Of a stretch of DNA of 64,000 bases, positions 35,040 to 43,392 are shown piece after piece (the first letter of the stretch is position 1; the number at the start of each line of letters is the position of its first letter). The position numbers and the translations under genes were made by a program. Source of the stretch: Bacteroidetes bacterium UBA7674 (lineage in GTDB: Bacteria > Bacteroidota > Bacteroidia > Chitinophagales > Chitinophagaceae); the NCBI GenBank assembly GCA_002483105.1, contig DLHG01000001.1, positions 124,001-188,000 of the forward strand, given 5' to 3'. The notes under the pieces were generated by a model. That model saw nothing but the letters and a program-made list of their open reading frames with translations. It made no database searches and was not told the origin of the DNA.

Positions 35040-35150
35040 AAAACGCAAACCAAGCAGGATCAATAACCTGCATAACTGTAAGACAAAAGCGTTTTGATGT
35101 TCATGCGAAGGACCGGGGTATGAAGTGGATCATTGACCCTGGTCCTTTTT
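35040..35150 (+). ncRNA. Candidate structured small RNA
   Basis: AAAACGC (35040-35046) can pair with GCGTTTT (35089-35095), enclosing GCAGG...CCTGC (35054-35058 with 35067-35071). A separate 12-bp terminator hairpin with one G-T pair (35108-35119 with 35136-35147) and a T-run follows. No open frame is present. The layout fits a short transcript ending in an intrinsic terminator. Confidence 0.45.
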
Positions 35151-35369
35151 AAAAATCTTTCGACCTGTAATTATAGTTGCTGTAACGAATGGTAATACTA
35201 TGCTAACTAAACAAGAGAATTAATAAACAGCCCTTATAGACCAATATGAAGTGTACAGGAAGAGATAAGTTGCCTGAGTGAAAACAAAAAAATGTATGCT
35301 CCTTAAAACCTTACAGTGCAACCACTCTCCTCCACTTCTTTGCTTACCTATTTCAATACAATTATAGAT
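35151..35369 (+). other. Noncoding region between repressor and first rightward gene
   Basis: I see no start codon with a supported frame and no promoter that I can name. The region is A/T-rich in its right part. Confidence 0.4.
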
Positions 35370-35447
35370 ATAGCGGAGGGAAGAACCATAAAGTATGCGA
35401 GCGTGTGATAACGTCTTCTATAAACCTTCAGGACTTCCCTCCGCTAT
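35370..35447 (+). ncRNA. 14-bp perfect hairpin with a 50-base loop
   Basis: ATAGCGGAGGGAAG (35370-35383) is exactly complementary to CTTCCCTCCGCTAT (35434-35447). The stem has a T-run at its end. The long loop suggests an RNA with internal structure rather than a simple terminator. Confidence 0.45.
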
Positions 35448-35498
35448 TTTGCCAAGTAAAGCCGATAAGCAAAACCTGTAAACTATAAACCTATCAAT

Positions 35499-35972
35499 AT
35501 GACAAAGATCATTGTAACAAATTATGAATTGACAGCCGACTACATTTATGCGCAACTCAGTGACGGTAAGAATGACTGTGAATACAGGCTTGACAGAACG
35601 GAGTATGAGGATTGGCTGACGGATGGAACCGGGATGGTAGACATGGGATTTACACACCATAATGGCAATGTGCTGACAGAAGTAGAAATAAAAGAGCCGA
35701 TAGCGGATTATTGGCTGCAAGGTGAAGAAATCAATAATTCGCCTGTACTGGAACATTTGCAACTATACGTGACAAGGGATGAGTTATCGCGCAGCCTGGC
35801 AAGAGCGGCAATATTAGAGCAATACCTGAAAGACCTGCTGGAACAGCTGGAACCGGTACAGCGAGCAGATGGACAAACTACCCTGCTGGAGTATGGCCTG
35901 ATGTGCAAAGAAGCCGGAGAGCAGGGAGCCAGTGCCCTTTTCAAAAGAATCATCACGTCGCGAAGCTTGTAG
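35499..35972 (+). CDS. Hypothetical protein, 157 aa
   Basis: This soluble acidic protein has a beta-rich N-terminal half (to about residue 75) and a helical C-terminal half (VTRDELSRSLARAAILEQYLKDLLEQLE). I do not recognise a family. The leader carries CTATAAACCT before the ATG, as at other prophage genes. Confidence 0.6.
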   Translation: MTKIIVTNYELTADYIYAQLSDGKNDCEYRLDRTEYEDWLTDGTGMVDMGFTHHNGNVLTEVEIKEPIADYWLQGEEINNSPVLEHLQLYVTRDELSRSLARAAILEQYLKDLLEQLEPVQRADGQTTLLEYGLMCKEAGEQGASALFKRIITSRSL

Positions 35973-36037
35973 AACCCTGTACCAATTGCCCACAAATTCA
36001 ATTATCTTTAAGGCAATTAACAGATATATAGGGCGAT

Positions 36038-37756
36038 ATGAAGAAAGCAATACTACTGTGTTCCATAATGATACTCGTTTTGTCGGGAGCGGCTTACTCG
36101 CAGGATTGGCAATGGGGCAAACGAGGCGGTAGTGAAACGCTGAGTGGAAACGGCATCTGGGAAACAGTGTATGATATCACGACCGACAACAATGGAAATA
36201 TATACGCCCTGTGCAGAGTAGATCATCCAGGAATGGATATTGACGGACATCCACTAACAGGATATGGAGACTATGATATTATCATTACCAGCTTTGGCTG
36301 TGACGGGACATACAGATGGAGCAAGGTGATAGGCGCTGATGACCATCAAGATGTGGGTGTTGCGATAAAAACCGATGGCATGGGAGGCGTGTATGTCTGC
36401 GGTGAAGTGTATATGCCGACGGATAACTATGCAGCACATTTCGACAATGACACAGTTATCAGTTTTTCACGGAAGTCACTATTTATAGTAAAATATGACA
36501 CCAGCGGGAACTACCAATGGTTGCAGATGCCACAGTCAGATACGGTGACCAGTCATTCGTATCAACGGTGTAAGTACTTTGACATGGACGTGGATGAGTC
36601 GGGCAATACAAGAGTACTAGCATTACTTGCACCCGGTAGCTATCATGGCGGAACCTACATAGTACAACAAATGGGTGTACATATGATGCTGTATAACCCG
36701 AATGGCGACTTTATATTAGGAGAAGTATTTGATATTGAAATGAGCCAAATACCAAGCAGAATACCAAGGATAGTACGTAACCAAAATACCGGAAACTATT
36801 ATCTAGCAGGCTCGAGACCCGGGGGTGGTGCAGACACCATAAACATAGGAGGCTCTACTATAACAGGCAATGGTTATGTAGCAGCATTTTCTCCAAATGG
36901 CAACCATTTATGGACAACACAAGGAGACAGCACAGCTACCCAATCAGGATTTGACGGGAGACCGATACTCGATGAAGCGGGGAACATATACATAGCGGGC
37001 AGAACCTATAATGGCGAGCAGTTTGCCGGGCATCAGTCGGTGAATACAGTGCCGAACAACCAAGTTAATGTTCCTTTTATAGTGAAACTGGAAAGTGAAA
37101 ACGGAAACCTGATATGGGCAAAGAACTCATCGGGAAAATCAGGGCGTGGGATGGCAGTAACGATGCGTAATGCAGACGAAGTGGTGCTTGCAGGAATGTA
37201 TGACGGAAAAATGAACTGGGCGGGATACAACGGACCACAAGGACATCATGCAGACAATAACCAGGCAGACGATGTTTTCCTCTGCTACATGAACAGCAAT
37301 ACAGGAGCTGTGCTACTGGTAGATACGTTAGGCTCTGATTTCGGGTCGAGGGACTTTGCCAACTGTATCACCACCGATAAATACAGCAATGTGATAGTAG
37401 GCGGACGTTTTGAGAATGAAATGTATGTTGATGCCATTGATACACTTGTCATGAAAGGCGAAACCGCAGATATGTTTATAGTTAAGCATGGTGTGAATAC
37501 CTGCGCGACATTGAGCATAAGTGAAGTACAAAAAAGTAAGACACCGACAATATATCCTAACCCGGCATTTAGAACACTTACTATTGAGTTTACAGAAACG
37601 ATAAAATCTGTTGTAGTTATGAATGCAATTGGACAGGTAGTTATGTCGAAAAATGGGACCTGTAAGAAAATGATGCTTGATGTGAGTGCATTGAATAGTG
37701 GCATATATTTTGTTCGTATAAATGGAATGCAAATGGAGAAATTTTTGAAAGAATAA
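36038..37756 (+). CDS. T9SS-sorted beta-propeller-like surface protein (prophage cargo)
   Basis: This 572-residue protein has a signal peptide (ends AAYSQ), then a long beta repeat region of SBBP-type sheets (YDITTDNNGNIYAL, AIKTDGMGGVYVCGE, PILDEAGNIYIAGR, CITTDKYSNVIVGG) and a C-terminal T9SS sorting domain (YPNPAF start near residue 506). It would be exported to the host surface. A surface protein in a prophage region is unexpected and suggests lysogenic cargo. It lies between the repressor region and the small terminase. Confidence 0.75.
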   Translation: MKKAILLCSIMILVLSGAAYSQDWQWGKRGGSETLSGNGIWETVYDITTDNNGNIYALCRVDHPGMDIDGHPLTGYGDYDIIITSFGCDGTYRWSKVIGADDHQDVGVAIKTDGMGGVYVCGEVYMPTDNYAAHFDNDTVISFSRKSLFIVKYDTSGNYQWLQMPQSDTVTSHSYQRCKYFDMDVDESGNTRVLALLAPGSYHGGTYIVQQMGVHMMLYNPNGDFILGEVFDIEMSQIPSRIPRIVRNQNTGNYYLAGSRPGGGADTINIGGSTITGNGYVAAFSPNGNHLWTTQGDSTATQSGFDGRPILDEAGNIYIAGRTYNGEQFAGHQSVNTVPNNQVNVPFIVKLESENGNLIWAKNSSGKSGRGMAVTMRNADEVVLAGMYDGKMNWAGYNGPQGHHADNNQADDVFLCYMNSNTGAVLLVDTLGSDFGSRDFANCITTDKYSNVIVGGRFENEMYVDAIDTLVMKGETADMFIVKHGVNTCATLSISEVQKSKTPTIYPNPAFRTLTIEFTETIKSVVVMNAIGQVVMSKNGTCKKMMLDVSALNSGIYFVRINGMQMEKFLKE

Positions 37757-37776
37757 ATCTGAACAATACCTATCTT

Positions 37777-37989
37777 ATGAAAAAGAAATTGCTCTATCTA
37801 TTTCCTATTATTGCTGCAGGCATTTTCTCATCTTGCAAAAAAGACTACACCTGCGTGTGTACGGCCACAATGACTTATGAAATAAAGTCGGCTAAAAAGA
37901 GTGATGCAAAAGATGAATGCGACAGCCATGACAATATATGCCCACCGGGAATGATGTGTTTTACCTTCTGGAATTGCGAACTGGAGTAA
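37777..37989 (+). CDS. Small Cys-rich lipoprotein, 70 aa
   Basis: It has a signal peptide and lipobox (SSC, Cys 20) and then KKDYTCVC, with several further Cys. The same SC-KKDYTC pattern occurs in two minus-strand lipoproteins at 48201 and 48648. It follows the T9SS protein by 20 bases. These may be phage cargo at the outer membrane; function unknown. Confidence 0.65.
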   Translation: MKKKLLYLFPIIAAGIFSSCKKDYTCVCTATMTYEIKSAKKSDAKDECDSHDNICPPGMMCFTFWNCELE

Positions 37990-38112
37990 GACTTCCGCAT
38001 CAACAAATAATAAAACTAATTAAAGAGCGATTGCTATAATATAGCATCGGGTTTGTGACCTTGTAAAAAGGCATGTGACCTCTCATTGGATAAACCTAAC
38101 TAAAAGCCAGCT

Positions 38113-38541
38113 ATGAACCTAAGCGAACAGCAGATGAAATTCTGCGAAGAATACCTAATTGACCATGATGCTACTTCTGCGGCAGAACGCGCAGGATACA
38201 GCAAAAACACCGCCAAGAAATGGGGAGAAAGGCTGATGGGCAATGTGATGATCAGTGACTATATAGACGAACTGCTACATGAAAACGCAGAAGTCTGTAA
38301 TAAGAGTTTTATCATTGACCATTTGAAAGAAATAGTACGTCGCTGTATGCAGGTTAAGCCTGTTATAAAAAGGACTGCAGGAAAGAAAGGGCAGGAAACA
38401 GTGAAAGATGAAAACGGCTGCATGGTGTATGAATTTGATGCAGCTAGTGCATTTAAGGCACTGGAACTTTTGGGTAAACATATGGGGATGTTTGCTGACA
38501 AAATGAATAGTCCGGACAAAGAAAAAAGGGCTTTAATATAA
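38113..38541 (+). CDS. terS: Phage terminase small subunit
   Basis: This 142-residue protein matches Terminase_2 family small subunits: EEYLIDHDATSAAERAGYSKNTAKKWGERLM gives the HTH DNA-binding region and the C-terminal region includes ALELLGKHMGMF. It would recognise packaging sites on phage DNA and load the large subunit, whose gene follows. Confidence 0.85.
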   Translation: MNLSEQQMKFCEEYLIDHDATSAAERAGYSKNTAKKWGERLMGNVMISDYIDELLHENAEVCNKSFIIDHLKEIVRRCMQVKPVIKRTAGKKGQETVKDENGCMVYEFDAASAFKALELLGKHMGMFADKMNSPDKEKRALI

Positions 38542-38585
38542 TCATAGACGGAATAGACCCGTTGTCGGAACCAAACCTGTAAGAG

Positions 38586-39923
38586 ATGCAACGGAATGCT
38601 ATAACCCAACAACCACGAGATGATGAGACCATCTCCCTTGTTGTACCTAATGCCGGACGCGTGTTCACACCTGTATTTCGGAAACTTTGGTTGAGCGGCA
38701 AACGATTCATCATTAACAAAGGAGGTGCCGGCAGCAGTAAGTCGTTCAGTGCGGCACAAAAAGAACTGTTGCTGAGTTTTAAGAGGAAAATGACGATACT
38801 GGTGACACGGAAAGTGGCCAGCACGCTAAAGGATAGTGTGATACCATCGTTTAGAGAAAGAATGCAGGAGCTGGAAGTAAGCCAATACTTTGAAGAGAAT
38901 AAAAGCGAGCGAACATTCTACAATACTGAAACCGGAAGTAAATTTTTGTTCAGAGGTTTAGACGACCCGGAGAAACTGAAATCGATAGAGGGGATAGACA
39001 GAATATTGGTTGAAGAGGCGACAGAGATCAGTATAGATGACTTCTTTGAGCTGAACAGACGTGCCCGCGGCAGGGAGCGGATTCAGATAACACTGAACTT
39101 TAACCCGATAGACGAGCGGCATTGGCTGAAGAAACACTTCTTTGATCAAGAGATTGAAAACTGTGAGGTGGTAGAGAGCACCTATCACGACAATCAATTC
39201 CTTACCGAAACAGACAAAGAACAAATAGCGATACTGAAAAAGTATAACTATAACCAGTATCGCATCTATGCATTGGGAGACTGGGGCGTGGCGAGAGTAG
39301 ATAATCCCTGGCTGTATGCCTTTGACGTGAAGAAGCATGTATCCCCTACTCCGTTGACAGTAGTACCGAATATGCCTGTGCATTTATCATTTGACTTTAA
39401 CATCAACCCGTTGTGTTGTATTGCAGTGCAGCAAACACAGCACTATGGCCCGAATAGCTATATAAAAGTATTGAAGGAGTTTGAGCTGCGGAACACAACT
39501 GTGAAAGAAGCCTGTAAGATCATAAAAGCTGCATTTCCTCATAATGTGTTGACGGCAACCGGAGATGCTACAGGCCGTAACAGGAATGCAGGATACACGA
39601 GTGGTAACGAACACCTCTGGAAGCAAGTACAGAGAGGGTTGGGGTTATCGAGCGCGCAGATATTTACGCCGAAAGTGAATCCATCGCACACCAATAGCAG
39701 GCATCTGTGCAACTATGTGCTTCAAGAACACAATTCGCTACAGATTGATCCTTCTTGCAGGGGCCTAATTAATGACTGCCTAACGGCCAGGCCGATTGTG
39801 ACTGACGACCAGAATAAAGAGGATCAGTTGATGAAGGGAGCTGGTGATAGTGTACTTGGGATGAATCTTTTTGATTGCTTCAGGTATTTACTGGAGACGC
39901 ATCATGGGAAGTTTGTGGGATAA
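38586..39923 (+). CDS. terL: Phage terminase large subunit (Terminase_3 type)
   Basis: This 445-residue motor-nuclease has a Walker A-like GGAGSSKS (residues 46-53), Walker B with ILVEEATEI and a C-terminal nuclease region starting at HLSFDFNINP. It cuts and pumps DNA into the head. It is the best prophage marker here. Confidence 0.93.
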   Translation: MQRNAITQQPRDDETISLVVPNAGRVFTPVFRKLWLSGKRFIINKGGAGSSKSFSAAQKELLLSFKRKMTILVTRKVASTLKDSVIPSFRERMQELEVSQYFEENKSERTFYNTETGSKFLFRGLDDPEKLKSIEGIDRILVEEATEISIDDFFELNRRARGRERIQITLNFNPIDERHWLKKHFFDQEIENCEVVESTYHDNQFLTETDKEQIAILKKYNYNQYRIYALGDWGVARVDNPWLYAFDVKKHVSPTPLTVVPNMPVHLSFDFNINPLCCIAVQQTQHYGPNSYIKVLKEFELRNTTVKEACKIIKAAFPHNVLTATGDATGRNRNAGYTSGNEHLWKQVQRGLGLSSAQIFTPKVNPSHTNSRHLCNYVLQEHNSLQIDPSCRGLINDCLTARPIVTDDQNKEDQLMKGAGDSVLGMNLFDCFRYLLETHHGKFVG

Positions 39924-39925
39924 TC

Positions 39926-40011
39926 TCGCGAGAGTACACCACCCCAAAATTTAATGCATCGCTATAGCGGATACATTAAGTTTTGCCCCCTTCTCCGAAA
40001 GGAGGGGTATC
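39926..40011 (+). repeat. Family B repeat
   Basis: A GC-rich hairpin unit with GCGAG lead and CACCCCAAAA...CCCCCT..AGGAGGGG core. It closely resembles the copy at 48541-48622. Confidence 0.65.
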
Positions 40012-40044
40012 AAATTAATTCTAGTTTAAACTTATAAACAAATA

Positions 40045-40629
40045 ATGATGGCTACAAGCACGAGGGCTAAGAAAAGTGTGCCCGTGAAAAAATCTACTCC
40101 GGAACATAGCGATGACCGATTGAGGTATATATATACTGACGCAGCAGGGAATAACTATTTCGAATTTATACATGATGCTTCGATGCCGTATAAGCGATAT
40201 GTGGATGCGCAGGTAACAGAGAAGATGGTGAGGCTTGGATTCTCACAAGCGGGAATAGAAGAGGTGATAGCGGTGTGTAAAAAACTGTCGGTGGATGGAA
40301 TAAGGACTGCTGAACAGTTGCGTCAGGATATACTGACTATCGGGAGCAACCTGGAGGGACGGCTTGGTTACCTGACTAACCATAGGGCTTATGAGCAGTT
40401 TGCATCAATTTTTTACTTGCTTGAGGATGAGCCAGTGGTACCCAGTGACCGTTGGTACCTGAAGAAGATAGATCTGTGGACAAATGACGAGCAGGCGAGG
40501 GATTTTTTTTTGCACGGGGCGTACAAAAAAATACATGGCTTAGCGAATATGTCGTTGGAAGATATGATGCTGTCTTTCAAGGCGGCGGAGCTAAGAGAGC
40601 AGAACATACCGAGCCTTCCACAGAAATAA
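40045..40629 (+). CDS. Probable tail-assembly chaperone (gpG-like)
   Basis: This 194-residue protein has no family I can name. Size, position before the tape measure and a -1 overlapping frame at its end suggest the lambda G/GT type of tail chaperone, in which most ribosomes make G and some make a longer GT. A T9 run at 40503-40511 provides T TTT TTT slippery heptamers in its frame. Confidence 0.5.
   Translation: MMATSTRAKKSVPVKKSTPEHSDDRLRYIYTDAAGNNYFEFIHDASMPYKRYVDAQVTEKMVRLGFSQAGIEEVIAVCKKLSVDGIRTAEQLRQDILTIGSNLEGRLGYLTNHRAYEQFASIFYLLEDEPVVPSDRWYLKKIDLWTNDEQARDFFLHGAYKKIHGLANMSLEDMMLSFKAAELREQNIPSLPQK
40503..40512 (+). other. Candidate -1 frameshift (slippery) site
   Basis: GAT TTT TTT TTG in the upstream frame gives T-TTT-TTT and T-TTT-TTG heptamers. 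The -1 frame opens just before (stop at 40485-40487) and stays open to 40805. Confidence 0.5.
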
Positions 40630-40805
40630 AATTCTTCCTGCAAGAAATGGGCGAGCTACACGCGGCTATTGCAGAGGGTAAGCCGAGTGAGATATTGGCG
40701 ATAGAGTCGTTTAGTGTGGATGAGTATTATTCTTTCCTTGTGGCGAATAATGCGAGGTGTGATAAGATAAGGAGGGAGATGGAGAAGAGGAATGCGAACG
40801 CATAA
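40509..40805 (+). CDS. -1 frame extension (gpGT-like) or separate small gene
   Basis: The frame from the slippery run to TAA 40803-40805 codes about 98 residues. The second half (EIKFFLQEMGELHAAIAEG; SFSVDEYYSFLVANN) looks like real helical protein. An internal ATG at 40647 could start an independent 52-residue protein, so frameshifting is not proved. Confidence 0.45.
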   Translation, partial: FARGVQKNTWLSEYVVGRYDAVFQGGGAKRAEHTEPSTEIKFFLQEMGELHAAIAEGKPSEILAIESFSVDEYYSFLVANNARCDKIRREMEKRNANA

Positions 40806-40888
40806 AGGGCTTTGCTGAAGTAAATGCTTCAGCTATAGCGGGTACAAGCAAATGCTTGAACCAGTTGGTAGACTTGTAGCATGCTTTT

Positions 40889-40969
40889 TACGAGTCAACC
40901 TCGCCAGCGTGAAAAACCAGCTTCGCCGTTTTTCGCGCATCCCCTCCTAAAAACAGGAGAGGAGTTTAC
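40889..40969 (+). repeat. Family B-like repeat
   Basis: CATCCCCTCCT...AGGAGAGGAGTTT inverted core. The rest of the gap to 41110 holds no gene, though a TATCTTTG -7-type box occurs at about 41025. Confidence 0.5.
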
Positions 40970-41110
40970 TTGGTTTTTTCCAGAAAGTGGATATCTATTT
41001 TCGTCCGGAACGCTATCATTTCTTATCTTTGTGTATCAAGTCTTTTGGCAGCTGTGGCCAATCTAACACGGCGCTTTTTCCTTTTTTATAGAACTTATAA
41101 ACCTAACCTA

Positions 41111-41968
41111 ATGGGTAATATCAGCAATATCTGGTACTCAAAGAATAATGGCGGCAGCTGGGCTGAAACTAAATGTGCACTTGACGACTGCTATTCTATC
41201 CCATATCATAGTATAGAGGACGACAACCTATATTTACAAGCAGACCTTCCGAGTGGGATATGGGTGGATAAGGTATGGATAGCAGACCCTAATGGAAATC
41301 GTGTAACAGATATAAAGGCGATAAGTGAATGGAAGATAGTAGAAGGACCTGGCTTCTGTCACTTAATTATCCGAGTGCCGCCGGGACATGCGTGCAGGCG
41401 AGGACTGGAGTGCTTCAGGTTTGAGATACCCCTAATGACAACGTCAGCACCGATCATAGAAACAGACACACTGATCAGCGAACCGTTCCATTGTCCAACC
41501 TGTGAACCTACCGTAAAAATAAGTAGTGATTATTGCCTTTCGGATAGAGACATTAACGGGACATTTATTTTTGATACCAGCGGTTTGGGAGGAACACACT
41601 ATGGAGGATTGAATAAAGCAAGAAACGACTTCAGGATACAGGCTGTCTTGAAGCAGTTGCCGAGCCAGGTAACATCTAACCGAAACCTGCGTTGCTTTAA
41701 CTACCGGAGCAAACTGCAACAGCGCTACAAACTACAGGGTGCCATGACCGACTTTCCTGAATATATGGTGACCATAATAGAAAGTATTTTTAGTGGTAAG
41801 ACCATCTACATAGACGGTGAGGAATATATGCTAAGTGAAGAGAAAATATTTATGGAAAGAAATGTAGAGGGTCGCAGCATGATGAGGCTTGAGGCAGAAC
41901 TAGTGAAGTGCGAACTAGACGTGATACACAAATGCAGCTGTGAAGTTATCAGCAGCCCTCATCCATGA
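41111..41968 (+). CDS. Phage virion-associated protein, short paralogue
   Basis: I start it at the ATG at 41111 (MGNISNIWYSK). The 285-residue protein is paralogous to the 620-residue protein at 49199: same start, a shared central block (SEPFHCP-C, THYGGLN, RIQAVLKQ) and the same end region (YKLQGA, IESIFSG, ERNV). Conserved Cys pairs suggest metal binding or disulfides. It probably belongs to the tail or tail tip; the target is unknown. Confidence 0.65.
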   Translation: MGNISNIWYSKNNGGSWAETKCALDDCYSIPYHSIEDDNLYLQADLPSGIWVDKVWIADPNGNRVTDIKAISEWKIVEGPGFCHLIIRVPPGHACRRGLECFRFEIPLMTTSAPIIETDTLISEPFHCPTCEPTVKISSDYCLSDRDINGTFIFDTSGLGGTHYGGLNKARNDFRIQAVLKQLPSQVTSNRNLRCFNYRSKLQQRYKLQGAMTDFPEYMVTIIESIFSGKTIYIDGEEYMLSEEKIFMERNVEGRSMMRLEAELVKCELDVIHKCSCEVISSPHP

Positions 41969-42048
41969 TACTGAGAGATGCAAGAAATGTTGCTGTAGTT
42001 AACTAAAAAACAGAGTAAAATAAATAATAAATCATTTATATTTAAGGT

Positions 42049-42651
42049 ATGAAATTATTCGTTCTTGCATTTCTTTGCGCAGTATGTCTATCTGCTGATA
42101 CAGATAAAACGAGAGTGCGTGATGAAAGCCTTAGAAGAGCCATTGTGGATAGCCTGTATCAAATAGATATCAAGGAGGGGGAAAGAGTTGATAGCTTTAA
42201 GGTACTATCTGTAGATAACTTGTCGGAGAAGGGATATATGGCGAAGTGGATGGAGCGGATAAAACTCGGGCTGATATTTACGGAGCGCAGGTTGGAAATG
42301 TTTGACAAAGAACTAAGCGGCGACAGAAGCAAGTATAGTAAGGCGCAAATGGATAGCATCAAAAATATGCGCAATAATATCCTAGCCTATTATTCGTTGC
42401 AACAATATCAGCTTGACAGTTGCAATACCGTACTGATGTATGCAGACACACTAAAGGAATATGGACAATTGGCGCATGTATATCGTCTGTTCAGGAGTAA
42501 AAAGGGTGTATTTCTGAAAGGTGACGGGCAGTACCTTATAACAAGAGACATGAGGGCCGAACCCTACTATGAACATCATGATACTGTAAGGCTGATCAAT
42601 GATTTTATCCTGGAGTCGCGAAGGTATATGCGTGTGGAGGTGGCTGATTAA
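42049..42651 (+). CDS. Exported protein, prophage cargo (200 aa)
   Basis: It has a signal peptide (about residues 1-17) and a helical body with RAIVDSLYQIDIKEGERVDSFKVLSVDNLSEKGY. It is distantly like the next gene (DSVHFISVKALTEQEL). Both have A/T-rich starts and are not phage structural types. It may alter the host envelope; function unknown. Confidence 0.6.
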   Translation: MKLFVLAFLCAVCLSADTDKTRVRDESLRRAIVDSLYQIDIKEGERVDSFKVLSVDNLSEKGYMAKWMERIKLGLIFTERRLEMFDKELSGDRSKYSKAQMDSIKNMRNNILAYYSLQQYQLDSCNTVLMYADTLKEYGQLAHVYRLFRSKKGVFLKGDGQYLITRDMRAEPYYEHHDTVRLINDFILESRRYMRVEVAD

Positions 42652-42749
42652 TGCGGTAGTGCGATAATACTATTGCGCTTAACGAGCATGAGGACTGAAT
42701 GTGGATATGATGCCAATGAGAATAATTACAAATTTATTATTTTAGTGTA

Positions 42750-43313
42750 ATGAGATATGTGCTATTGGTATTAGCCGCGATGACTTTACTCGCCTTTAGC
42801 GGGAAAGACAAGAAGTATGCCGACTTAAAGGAACAGATAGTTGACCACCTAGCTAAAGGGAAGTACCCTACAGATAGTGTTCATTTTATAAGTGTTAAAG
42901 CACTTACTGAACAAGAACTTATCTTACAAGGCTCAGAGCATTTTACATTCCGTATAAAAGATGATAGCAACCATCTAAGCATTCCCACCATGTTCCTAGA
43001 AAATGCATTATCGAGAATACACAGGGAAAAAGAAGGGTCGACTGAATACAAAGAAACAGCAGAAGATATTGCTAAATATAATTCTGAAATACAATTGATA
43101 GAAAATAAAATTGCCGCTTACAAAACGAGCCGCGACAGCTGTATTGCTTCTGCAAAAACGGCTGATAATCGAAAAATTATTGGTCACTCATACCTCGTAT
43201 TCGTGAGGTGGAAATATGAGAAGATGGATCTACCAGGAACGACCATGAGGTATCTTTTTTTAAACGACAGGCTGTTAACTTCATGGTCCCATCCTGTATC
43301 CTTCCCTAATTAG
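42750..43313 (+). CDS. Exported protein, cargo paralogue (187 aa)
   Basis: Signal peptide about residues 1-18, then a helical body of the same layout as the 42049 protein. The shared order is a DS.F/H..V block, a coiled region (NSEIQLIENKIAAYKTSRDSC) and a Tyr-Arg-rich end. The two are probably tandem duplicates. Confidence 0.6.
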   Translation: MRYVLLVLAAMTLLAFSGKDKKYADLKEQIVDHLAKGKYPTDSVHFISVKALTEQELILQGSEHFTFRIKDDSNHLSIPTMFLENALSRIHREKEGSTEYKETAEDIAKYNSEIQLIENKIAAYKTSRDSCIASAKTADNRKIIGHSYLVFVRWKYEKMDLPGTTMRYLFLNDRLLTSWSHPVSFPN

Positions 43314-43392
43314 ATACAGATCAGCAGTGATCTCTACGCTATATTTCCCTGCGTACCTAAAGGGTAAATAAAATTCTTAAAAGGATATTATT

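Noticed and set aside
33511..35498. tRNA gene as an integration site
   Set aside because: I looked for cloverleaf-like sequence near both prophage edges and saw none.
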